Positions 51,758 through 59,587 of a DNA stretch of 64,000 bases are shown piece by piece. The notes beneath the pieces are model-generated. The model did not search any database. It was given only the letters and a program-made list of their open reading frames with translations, and was not told the DNA's origin. The number at the start of each line of letters is the position of its first letter. Within the stretch, counting starts at the first letter, position 1. The translations under genes were made by a program, and so were the position numbers. This stretch comes from Cereibacter sphaeroides. Its GTDB lineage: Bacteria; Pseudomonadota; Alphaproteobacteria; Rhodobacterales; Rhodobacteraceae. Location: NCBI GenBank assembly GCA_003243455.1, contig QFQS01000001.1, positions 558,001-622,000 of the forward strand, read 5' to 3'.

Positions 51758-54700
51758 GCCGCCAGAAGCACCCGCGTCTCGTGTGACTTCAGCGTGCGCC
51801 GCGCGGATTCGAACCGGGCCGCCGCATCGGGGAACAGCGCGTCGATTTCGGCGCGTCGTTCCGCATCCATGCCGCCCAAGGTCAACTCGCCGGGCTGAAA
51901 GCTTTCGGTCCAGGCTCCGTCAGAGCGGATGATCTGATGCCGGTCAAACATCAGGTGGATGTATTCCACGCCAGATACCGGCACGCGGGAAATCCCCAGC
52001 TGCCCGACCAGATGGATGGCGGGAACCAGCACCTCGGGGTCGCCAAAGCACAGCTCGGCCCGCAGACCCGCCACCAGAACCCGATGCTGCGGCGATACCA
52101 GCATGTCGCGGCGCGGCAATCCATTCCCCAGCGCGCCTTTGGCGATACGCACCGGCATCAGCTTTGGCTGGGCCGCAAGATCGGCCACCGACAGGACACG
52201 CCGCCCGATCCAGAGCAATTCCTGCGCGCCATCGTCCCGTGTCTGGATCATCTCGCCCAGGCGCAAGTCCTGGATCGCAACTGCCCCATTCGCCGTAGCG
52301 ATGCGCGTGCCGGGGGTGAAGCAGGGGACAACCTGTTCGATATTGCTGAAGTCGAGGCGACCAATAACCTGACGGTCATCGTTCAGGAACTCGACATAGC
52401 CGTTTTCGCGGTTGGGCGTCGTGTAGATCACGCGCGGCTTGTTGGTGCCGGTCAGGTCCAGCTTGTCGAAATCATCGCCGCTTTCGCCGCCATCGACGGT
52501 GTCGCCAAAGCCATCGGTCGCCACGTTGACGATGAACAGGTCGCGGTCACCGCCGCCGAACATCAGGTCGGCATTCGCGCCGCCATAGATCGTGTCGCTG
52601 CCCGCATCGCCTTCGATCCGGTCGGTCCCGGCGTCGCCGTACAGCACGTCGTCATTATCGCCGCCGCTGAGCGAATCCGCTCCGTCGCCGCCAAACAGGC
52701 TATCAAAACCGCTGCCGCCATACAGGCTGTCATTGCCTGCATCGCCGTAAAGCGTGTCGTTCTCGGTATTGCCGACCAGACTGTCGTTGCCATCGCCGCC
52801 ATACAGCAGGTCCAGACCAGCGCCGCCGTCGAGAACGTCATTCTCGGTGCCGCCATAAAGGCTGTCGGCCTCGCTTCCTCCCTGAAGCGTATCGAGGCCA
52901 GCGCCGCCATATAGCGCGTCCTCGCCACTGCCGCCGTCCAGCGCATCGTTGCCGTCGCCGCCATAAAGGCTGTCCAGCCCGATGCCGCCAAAGAGCGAGT
53001 CCGCTCCGGCATCGCCTGAAATGCTGTCATTGCCCGCGTCACCAAAGAGCGTGTCGTTATCCGCGCCACCCAGCAGCGTATCATTGTCATCGCCGCCATA
53101 GGCGAGGTCGTTGCCGATGCCGCCATTCAGCAGATCAGCCTCGGTGCCGCCATAAAGCCGGTCCAGCCCGTCGCCGCCGAACAACTGGTCTGAACCTGCG
53201 CCGCCGGTAAGGCTGTCGTCACCGGCGTCGCCATGGAGGGTGTCGTTATCGACATCGCCGATCAGCGTGTCATTGGCATCCCCGCCATACAGCAGGTCCG
53301 CGCCCACGCCACCATCTAGAATATCGACTTCGGTCCCACCATACAGGCTGTCGTTGCCGTCCCCGCCGAAAAGGGAATCCAGTCCGGCATCGCCCGAAAG
53401 GCTGTCATTGCCCGCGTCGCCATAAAGCGTGTCGTTATCCGAGCCACCCGCCAGCGTGTCGTTGCCATCGCCGCCCAGAAGCGAGTCCGCACCGATGCCA
53501 CCGTCCAGAAGGTCGGCCTCGGTCCCGCCATTGAGGGTATCCGCGCCGTCACCGCCGTAAAGACTATCCGCATCGGCGCCCCCGAACAGGGTGTCAGTCC
53601 CGGTCCCGCCGAACAGCTGGTCCGCGCCAGCCCCGCCGTCCAGCGAGTCATTGTTGTCGCCGCCATACAGGCTGTCGAGACCATCGCCCCCGAACAGCTG
53701 GTCATTGCCGGCATCGCCCTGCAGACTGTCGTTGCCCGCATCGCCATTCAGGGTGTCGTTCTCGGTGCCCCCGATCAGCGTGTCGTTGCCGTCGCCACCA
53801 AAAAGCAGGTCGGTTCCGACGCCGCCATCCAGAACGTCGCTGTCATCACCGCCGTACAGGCTGTCGAGGCCGTCACCGCCGAAAAGACTGTCGTTGCCAG
53901 TGTCGCCCTGCAGGCTGTCATTGCCCAACTCGCCATAAAGTGTGTCGTTCTCGGTGCCGCCGATCAGCGTGTCGTTGGCATCGCCGCCATACAGCAGATC
54001 GGTTCCCGCGCCGCCATCCAGCAGGTCGGCCTCGGTGCCGCCATACAGGCTGTCCAGGCCGTCGCCGCCAAAAAGCTGGTCCACCCCGGCGTCGCCCTGC
54101 AGGCTGTCGTTGCCTGCGTCGCCGTATAGCGTGTCGTTCTCGGTGCCGCCCAGAAGCGTGTCGTTGGCGTCACCGCCATACAGCAGATCGGTTCCGGCCG
54201 CGCCGTCCAGGTAATCGGCCTCGGTCCCGCCATAGATCGTGTCCAGCCCGTCGCCACCGAACAGCCGGTCCGCACCCGCATCACCCGAGACGACATCATT
54301 TCCCGCACCGCCAAGGATCGAGTCATTGTCCGCGCCGCCATACAGCAGGTCGTCGCCGCCACGGCCGTCCATCGTGTCGTTGCCGGCATTGCCGTAGAAA
54401 ATGTTGGTGTATATGTCCGTGCCGCTGGTGCCCTGACCATCAAAGCCGGTCAGGCTGTCAGCAAAGGCCGAGCCGATCAGGCCGTCGATGCCGGTCAGCG
54501 TATCACCCGTCGCGTCGCCGCCGGTTGCGATCCCGCCGTCCAGGACGATGGTCACGCCCGCGCCGGAATTGCTGTAATCGGCATAGTCCAGGCTTTCGCC
54601 GCCATCCAGCCGATCGGCCCCAGGGCCTCCGTTCAGGGTGTCAAAACCCGTTCCGCCATAGATCGAGTCGTTGCCCGCAGCGCCGATCAGGCTGTCATTG

Positions 54701-56058
54701 CCATCGCCACCATAGATCGTGTCGGCGCTATCGCCCCCGTCGATGGTGTCGTTACCCGCATCGCCGGTCAGACTGTCGGTTCCCGCTTCGCCAAGGATCA
54801 GGTCGTTGTCGTTGCCACCAAAGATCGTGTCATTGGCTGCGCCGCCATAGATAGTATCGTTGCCATCCCCGGCAGTAACTGAATCCCCGTCATCGCCGCC
54901 ATAGACCAAATCCAGCCCGGCACCACCGAAAATGGTGTCCGTACCTGCGCCGGCATCAATCGTGTCATTCCCGGCATCGCCGCTCAGGCTGTCGTTGCCC
55001 GCCTCGCCGAAAATCTGGTCGTCGTCGTTGCCGCCCAGGATCGTGTCGTTTGCCGCACCGCCATACAGCGTATCGTTGCCATCGCCACCCGTGACGGAAT
55101 CCGCATCGTCGCCACCATAGATCAGATCGGCCCCGGTATTGCCGAACAGCGTATCGATGCCAGCCCCGCCGTAGATGGTATCGTTACCCGCGGCCCCGTC
55201 GATCGTGTCATTGCCTGCAGCGCCATAAAGCGCATTGGCAAGAGTGCTGCCGGTCAACGTATCGTTGCCCGCTCCTCCGATGACATTCTCGATATTGCTG
55301 AGCGTATCGCCGTTGGCATCGCTTCCGCTGCCTGTCCCGGTGGTCAGGTTGACGTTGACCGCTCCCGAAGCGCTATAGTCCGCCGTGTCGATCCCGTCGC
55401 CGCCGTTCAGCGTGTCGCTGCCCGAACCGCCAATAAGGGTGTCGTCGCCCGCTCCTCCGAAAAGCTGGTCAGTGTTGGCACCGCCGTCCAGATAGTCATT
55501 GTCGTCGCCGCCATAAAGCGAGTCGTTGTTGGATCCGCCATAGAGCGAGTCATTTCCTGACCCGCCATCCAGCGAGTCGTTGCCCGACGCGCCATACAGC
55601 GCGTTGGCCACGACGCTGCCGATCACCGTGTCATTGCCTGACCCGCCAATGACGTTCTCGATATTGCTCAGGACATCGCCAGCCGCATCGTTGCCAGTGC
55701 CGACACCAGTGGTCAGGTTGACGTTAACCGCACCCGATCCGGTGTAATCGGCGGTGTCGGTCCCAGTGCCGCCATTGAGCGTATCGGCGCCCGAGCCGCC
55801 AAGCAGCGTGTCATCTCCCGCCCCACCCAGCAGCTGGTCATTGCCCGCACCACCGTCCAGGTAGTCGTCGTCGTCGCCACCGTCGAGGGTGTCATTGTTA
55901 TTGCCGCCGTAGAGGCTGTCGTCGCCGGTGCCGCCGTATACGAGGTCATCGCCGTTAAGCGCAGTCAGCGAGTCATTACCGCCCAGCCCGCTGATCGTAT
56001 CAGCGAGTGCTGTTCCCAGCAGGGTGTCGTTGCCGTTGGTCCCGTTGATGACTGCCAT
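51754..56058 (-). CDS. large RTX calcium-binding repeat protein with C-terminal Hint_2 domain
   Basis: 1434 residues. Residues 1 to about 1180 are almost entirely Ca2+-binding GGxGxDxLx nonapeptides. Three spacer modules interrupt them in the first 600 residues, each with an A-D-Y-x-x-S/G-G-A type strand (for example GAVNVNLTTG and GVTIVLDGG). Residues from Cys1246 (CFTPGTRIATANGAVAIQDL) to the end form a Hint_2 domain with SPQHRVLVAG and FDRHQIIRSDGAWTESFQPG. No signal peptide; type I secretion is expected for RTX proteins, but no HlyB/HlyD-type genes are in the window. The function may be surface or matrix building, or toxin-like; it cannot be told. Confidence 0.9.
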   Translation of the reverse strand: MAVINGTNGNDTLLGTALADTISGLGGNDSLTALNGDDLVYGGTGDDSLYGGNNNDTLDGGDDDDYLDGGAGNDQLLGGAGDDTLLGGSGADTLNGGTGTDTADYTGSGAVNVNLTTGVGTGNDAAGDVLSNIENVIGGSGNDTVIGSVVANALYGASGNDSLDGGSGNDSLYGGSNNDSLYGGDDNDYLDGGANTDQLFGGAGDDTLIGGSGSDTLNGGDGIDTADYSASGAVNVNLTTGTGSGSDANGDTLSNIENVIGGAGNDTLTGSTLANALYGAAGNDTIDGAAGNDTIYGGAGIDTLFGNTGADLIYGGDDADSVTGGDGNDTLYGGAANDTILGGNDDDQIFGEAGNDSLSGDAGNDTIDAGAGTDTIFGGAGLDLVYGGDDGDSVTAGDGNDTIYGGAANDTIFGGNDNDLILGEAGTDSLTGDAGNDTIDGGDSADTIYGGDGNDSLIGAAGNDSIYGGTGFDTLNGGPGADRLDGGESLDYADYSNSGAGVTIVLDGGIATGGDATGDTLTGIDGLIGSAFADSLTGFDGQGTSGTDIYTNIFYGNAGNDTMDGRGGDDLLYGGADNDSILGGAGNDVVSGDAGADRLFGGDGLDTIYGGTEADYLDGAAGTDLLYGGDANDTLLGGTENDTLYGDAGNDSLQGDAGVDQLFGGDGLDSLYGGTEADLLDGGAGTDLLYGGDANDTLIGGTENDTLYGELGNDSLQGDTGNDSLFGGDGLDSLYGGDDSDVLDGGVGTDLLFGGDGNDTLIGGTENDTLNGDAGNDSLQGDAGNDQLFGGDGLDSLYGGDNNDSLDGGAGADQLFGGTGTDTLFGGADADSLYGGDGADTLNGGTEADLLDGGIGADSLLGGDGNDTLAGGSDNDTLYGDAGNDSLSGDAGLDSLFGGDGNDSLYGGTEVDILDGGVGADLLYGGDANDTLIGDVDNDTLHGDAGDDSLTGGAGSDQLFGGDGLDRLYGGTEADLLNGGIGNDLAYGGDDNDTLLGGADNDTLFGDAGNDSISGDAGADSLFGGIGLDSLYGGDGNDALDGGSGEDALYGGAGLDTLQGGSEADSLYGGTENDVLDGGAGLDLLYGGDGNDSLVGNTENDTLYGDAGNDSLYGGSGFDSLFGGDGADSLSGGDNDDVLYGDAGTDRIEGDAGSDTIYGGANADLMFGGGDRDLFIVNVATDGFGDTVDGGESGDDFDKLDLTGTNKPRVIYTTPNRENGYVEFLNDDRQVIGRLDFSNIEQVVPCFTPGTRIATANGAVAIQDLRLGEMIQTRDDGAQELLWIGRRVLSVADLAAQPKLMPVRIAKGALGNGLPRRDMLVSPQHRVLVAGLRAELCFGDPEVLVPAIHLVGQLGISRVPVSGVEYIHLMFDRHQIIRSDGAWTESFQPGELTLGGMDAERRAEIDALFPDAAARFESARRTLKSHETRVLLAA
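52640..54180 (-). repeat. 189 bp higher-order tandem repeats in the RTX gene
   Basis: Seven nonapeptides form a 63-residue super-unit of the form GGDANDTLxGGTENDTLYGD, AGNDSLQGDAGxDQLFGGDG, LDSLYGGTEADLLDGGxGTD, LLY. It recurs about eight times, some copies shortened. The DNA units are very alike, so this stretch probably grew by unequal crossing-over and will vary in copy number. Confidence 0.8.
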
Positions 56059-56194
56059 TTGAACCGCACTTCGTCCGCGTCTTTGGGAACGCGGATGGGT
56101 TCCGGCTACGCGCGAAATGCGGCGTTATCGTGGTCAAAAAGGAACTAATGGCAGCAGTTGGGCGGGGATTTGCTCTATTTCAGGGCCAGTTAAT

Positions 56195-58000
56195 CTAGCG
56201 GTTGAGCAAAACTGCCTCATGCCGCTTTAACGTGCGGCGGGCAGCCACGTAGTCTTCCCGACCTTCCCTGGACCTCAACTCGGGGAAAAGGTCGAAAATT
56301 TCCTGACGCTGCGCGTTGCCCACGCCCTTCAGCGAATAGTCGCCCGGCTGAAAACTTTCGGTCCAGGCGCCGTTGGCCAGAACGACCTCGTGGCGGTCGA
56401 ACATGATGTGCAGATAGGTGGTGCCAAGGCTTTGCACCTCCTTGATATCGCGGTTGTTGATCAGATGCTTCGCCGCCACCAGAACCTCGTGTTCGTCGAA
56501 GTAGAGCGCGGTGCGCTCGTTCGCGACCAGCATGCGGTGGTTCGGGCTGACCATCATGTCGCGTTCCGGCAGGTCGTGACCCAGGCTGCCCTGCCGGATC
56601 AGGATCGGACGGATATGCCCGTTCGATGCCAGCTGCTGCCAGGTCAGCGTCTTGCGTCCCGTCCAGCGGATTTCCTGCAATCCGTTGTCGCGGGTGATGA
56701 CGCGGTCGCCCGGCACAAGATCCTCGACCGGAACTTCGCCGCGCGGCGTGGCAATGACGGTGCCGGGCGTGAAACAGGGCACAACTTCGATGTTCTGGAA
56801 GGTGAAGGTGCCAGTGATATTGCCCTTGCTGTCCAGGATGTTGACCCGGCCGTCATAGCCATTGCCATCGCTGTCGGGCCGCTTGTCGACGACCTGCACC
56901 TTGTACAATTCGCTGAAGTCCAGACGGTCGTAGTCATACCCGCCGGTCCCGCCGTATATCTGATCGCCGTTTCCGCCGAAAAAAACGTCGGCATCATCGC
57001 CGCCGTACAGCCGATCATTGCCTTCGCCGCCGTAAAGCGTGTCGTTACCGGCCTGACCTTCGACATAGTCGGTGCCCTTGCCGCCGTAGAGGATGTCATT
57101 GCCATCTTCGCCCAGAATGCGGTCGTCGCCGTCACCTCCCTCGACCAGATCATCACCGTAACCGGCGGTGATGAAGTCACTCCCGCCACCGCCATACAGG
57201 GAGTCGTTACCGTCGCCGCCGTCGATAGTGTCGTCGCAGTCGCCGCCATAGACAAGATCGTCCCCACGACCGCCGTACAACAGATCAAGCCCGTTGCCTC
57301 CGTGGAGCGTATCCTTGCCATCGCCACCCAAGAGCGTGTCGTTTGCGTCGCCGCCGTCCAGCAGGTCGTCGCCCTTGTCACCACTCAGCAGGTCGCTGTT
57401 GTCGCCGCCATAAAGGTCGTCATTACCATCGCCGCCATACAGCGTGTCGGTATCACGGCCCCCAAACAGCCGGTCGCGGTCGGCGCCGCCCTCCAGATAA
57501 TCACGCCCGGTTCCACCGAACAGGCGGTCCATGCCGCTGCCCCCGTAGATGGCGTCGTTACCACCGTCTCCGACCAATACGTCATTACCATCGGCACCGA
57601 CGATATCGTCATTGCCGTTGCCGCCATAGACGACGTCGTCCGAGCTGCTGGACCAGATCGTGTCGTTGCCATCCTTGCCCAGCACCGCGTCACGGTTGTT
57701 GTTCAGTGGTGTGCCACCGGGATCCGCGAAGAAAGAGCTTGGTATGTCAGACTCAAACGGTGTGTCGATGAAGTTCTTCAGCGAGTCGTTGTGGTCGATG
57801 CGGTCGCCATCGGGATCGCCAGTATAGTCGACGGTGATGAAATCGGCGCCGTTGGTGCCGCTGACAATGCCGTCGCGCACCGGCGTCACCACATTTTCGC
57901 CACAATCCGGCGATGCCGCGGCGGCGAGCTTGACCTGATCGGCCCCGGCCGTCGCACCTTCGGCATTCACGCCCGGCTTGTTAATTCCCGAATTGCTCAT
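56195..58000 (-). CDS. second RTX repeat protein with C-terminal Hint_2 domain
   Basis: 601 residues. A non-repeat N-terminus (about 1-100) contains DGIVSGTNGADFITVDYTGD and PDGDRIDHNDSL. RTX nonapeptides fill about 105-345. The Hint_2 domain starts at Cys409 (CFTPGTVIATPRGEVPVEDL) and contains SPNHRMLVANERTALYFDEH and FDRHEVVLANGAWTESFQPG. The Hint domain and tail (ARRTLKRHEAVLL) clearly match those of the larger neighbour, so they are paralogues with different repeat parts. The ATG at 57998-58000 follows GGAGCGG; a TTG four codons earlier is less likely. The two genes are 136 bases apart and in the same direction. Confidence 0.9.
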   Translation of the reverse strand: MSNSGINKPGVNAEGATAGADQVKLAAAASPDCGENVVTPVRDGIVSGTNGADFITVDYTGDPDGDRIDHNDSLKNFIDTPFESDIPSSFFADPGGTPLNNNRDAVLGKDGNDTIWSSSSDDVVYGGNGNDDIVGADGNDVLVGDGGNDAIYGGSGMDRLFGGTGRDYLEGGADRDRLFGGRDTDTLYGGDGNDDLYGGDNSDLLSGDKGDDLLDGGDANDTLLGGDGKDTLHGGNGLDLLYGGRGDDLVYGGDCDDTIDGGDGNDSLYGGGGSDFITAGYGDDLVEGGDGDDRILGEDGNDILYGGKGTDYVEGQAGNDTLYGGEGNDRLYGGDDADVFFGGNGDQIYGGTGGYDYDRLDFSELYKVQVVDKRPDSDGNGYDGRVNILDSKGNITGTFTFQNIEVVPCFTPGTVIATPRGEVPVEDLVPGDRVITRDNGLQEIRWTGRKTLTWQQLASNGHIRPILIRQGSLGHDLPERDMMVSPNHRMLVANERTALYFDEHEVLVAAKHLINNRDIKEVQSLGTTYLHIMFDRHEVVLANGAWTESFQPGDYSLKGVGNAQRQEIFDLFPELRSREGREDYVAARRTLKRHEAVLLNR

Positions 58001-59002
58001 CAACCGCTCCAAACCATGCTCCGGCGTCGCGACCGGGGCATTTCACCTTCCAAAACGCCCCGCGAGGGCGCAGCCCGACGGCATCTGGCCAGACCTTTTT
58101 GGGGTCAGGGCCAGTTGGTCGGAACCAAACTGTTCCTATTGGCGCTCCCTGCCGGATGCTGCGATCATGCGCAGGCGCGATGCCAAAACACGGCCCGAGA
58201 CCGGGTCGAATGTCGGCATCTGGCAGCGCGACGCAGGACGGGCTGTTCACCCGTCGTTCCGTCACAAGGCCGCCCCCACGGCCAGGTTGCCCCCAGCGGG
58301 CCTTGTATTTTTAACCGGCACAACCCTTTGAAAAAAGGAAAAACTCATATGGAAGCAATGCGGCAGGACAGAAGGTTTCAGGCCAGACGACCTGCCGCGG
58401 CAACCCATGGTTGAGGGGTGTGAGCCAGCTTTTTGTCGGGCGTCCACTCGCCATGGTTGATAAGCTCCAAGACAATTTCGAAATGCCAATGGGTTAGATG
58501 GACAAGGGGCGCAAATCGCCTCCCATCCGGTTGACCAGGCCATCCCTCACAAGTGGTGGCGCGGTGCCGAGAAGATGGGCGACAGAAAATCTTGTAGTGA
58601 CGGATCCACCCAGCCAGTCCGAAGCCACATCGACCGGCGTTGTTTCGCGACAGGGCATCAACGGGGCCAAGCGGCGAAATCATGCGCTGTGCAGAAACAT
58701 TGAAACGGGAGAGCAGCGAATCAATTCGCACCGCAGCCACAGGTTGATCGCCCGGCACTTTGCACAACTTTGCTCGCTACAGGGCGCAATTGCGGCAAGA
58801 TTGAGGCAACTCATCTCTGGCCAATGACATCGCGGCAACCCCCGCCTGTGAATCCTCACCAAGCAGGCGTAACCTTGCGTAACCTGCGAGAAATTCCTTC
58901 GGACTATTGCGCGGTGGGGGGCAATATCGGACAAAATCAACAAGGCGCTCTCACCAAAGCACAAAAACCAGAGAGCGGGGTATCAGGGAGGGATTTGGCC
59001 GA
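58001..59002. other. 1 kb without an assignable gene
   Basis: Upstream region for both the RTX gene (leftward) and the TRAP permeases (rightward). Apart from a possible 21-codon reading frame at 58349, I find only frames with atypical codon use. One minus-strand frame (58378-58767) ends in a protein-like stretch (HWHFEIVLELINHGEWTPDK), which could be the remnant of a broken gene. No transposase or RNA gene recognised. Confidence 0.4.
58349..58414 (+). CDS. possible small protein or leader peptide, 21 codons
   Basis: ATG to TGA, encoding a very basic 21-residue peptide that begins MEAMRQDRRFQARR. It is preceded by AAAAAAGGAAAAACTCAT, one of the best ribosome binding sites in the window, in a locally AT-rich setting. 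No family recognised and no hydrophobic segment. It may be a real small gene or a chance frame. Confidence 0.35.
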   Translation: MEAMRQDRRFQARRPAAATHG

Positions 59003-59587
59003 ATGCAGCCATTACTCGCGTTCGCGCGCGCGATAGATCGTATCAACGAAGTCATCGGCAAGGCCATGGGACTGGCCATTCTGGTCGCGGTCCTGGTCAG
59101 CGCCGGGAACGCCATCGTGCGAAAGGTGTTCAACACCTCTTCGAATTCCTGGCTCGAACTTCAGTGGTACCTGTTCGGCGCGGCCTTCATGCTGGCTGCC
59201 GCCTACACTTTGAAACAGAACGAACATATCCGCATCGACATCGTCTACGGCGCATTCTCGCGTCGGACGCAGCACTGGATCGATCTTCTGGGTCACATCT
59301 TCTTCCTGATGCCCTTTGTCCTTCTGATGTCCTGGATGATGGTGCCCTACACGCTGCGCGCCTGGAACACGGGCGAGGTTTCTACCAACTCTGGCGGCCT
59401 TCTGATCTGGCCGGCGCGCGCCATCCTTGCGTTGGGGTTTATCCTTCTTACCTTTCAGGGAATCTCCGAAATCATCAAGAAAATCGCCGTGATGCGCGGC
59501 GAACTTGAAGATCCCAGTCCCTTCGTGTCGGTGCACGAGATGGCCCAACTCGAAGGCGAGAGCCTGGCGAAGGAGATCTCGAAATGA
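59003..59587 (+). CDS. TRAP transporter small permease (DctQ-like)
   Basis: 194 residues, four membrane helices (about 20-40, 53-70, 92-115, 133-155). Family landmarks: AGNAIVRKVFNTSSNSWLEL, then LFGAAFMLAAAYTLKQNEHI and RIDIVYGAFSRR. With the large permease it couples a periplasmic binding protein to the sodium gradient. A GGGAGGGA site precedes the ATG at 59003. Its stop overlaps the start of the large permease gene (ATGA). Confidence 0.93.
   Translation: MQPLLAFARAIDRINEVIGKAMGLAILVAVLVSAGNAIVRKVFNTSSNSWLELQWYLFGAAFMLAAAYTLKQNEHIRIDIVYGAFSRRTQHWIDLLGHIFFLMPFVLLMSWMMVPYTLRAWNTGEVSTNSGGLLIWPARAILALGFILLTFQGISEIIKKIAVMRGELEDPSPFVSVHEMAQLEGESLAKEISK

Noticed and set aside
51754..52323. Reading the Hint domain as a classical intein
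   Set aside because: It lies at the C-terminus with no C-extein, has no homing endonuclease domain, and fits Hint_2.
52640..54180. Regular tandem DNA repeats that could be mistaken for a CRISPR array
   Set aside because: The repeats are in frame, encode RTX nonapeptides and have no unique spacers; no cas genes are present.
51937..54854. Long plus-strand reading frames opposite the RTX gene, rich in Ala/Val or Arg/His/Pro
   Set aside because: They are antisense images of a repetitive GC-rich gene; no ribosome binding sites and no family resemblance. Strong RTX and Hint motifs are on the minus strand.
56390..58414. 674-codon plus-strand frame opposite the second RTX gene
   Set aside because: Antisense of the RTX-Hint gene with periodic Val/Ala/Ile composition; only the last 21 codons, which have their own start, were kept as a separate possibility.
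58378..58767. Transposase remnant in the 58-59 kb gap
   Set aside because: One fragment looks protein-like, but I could match it to no transposase motif and saw no inverted repeats or target duplications.
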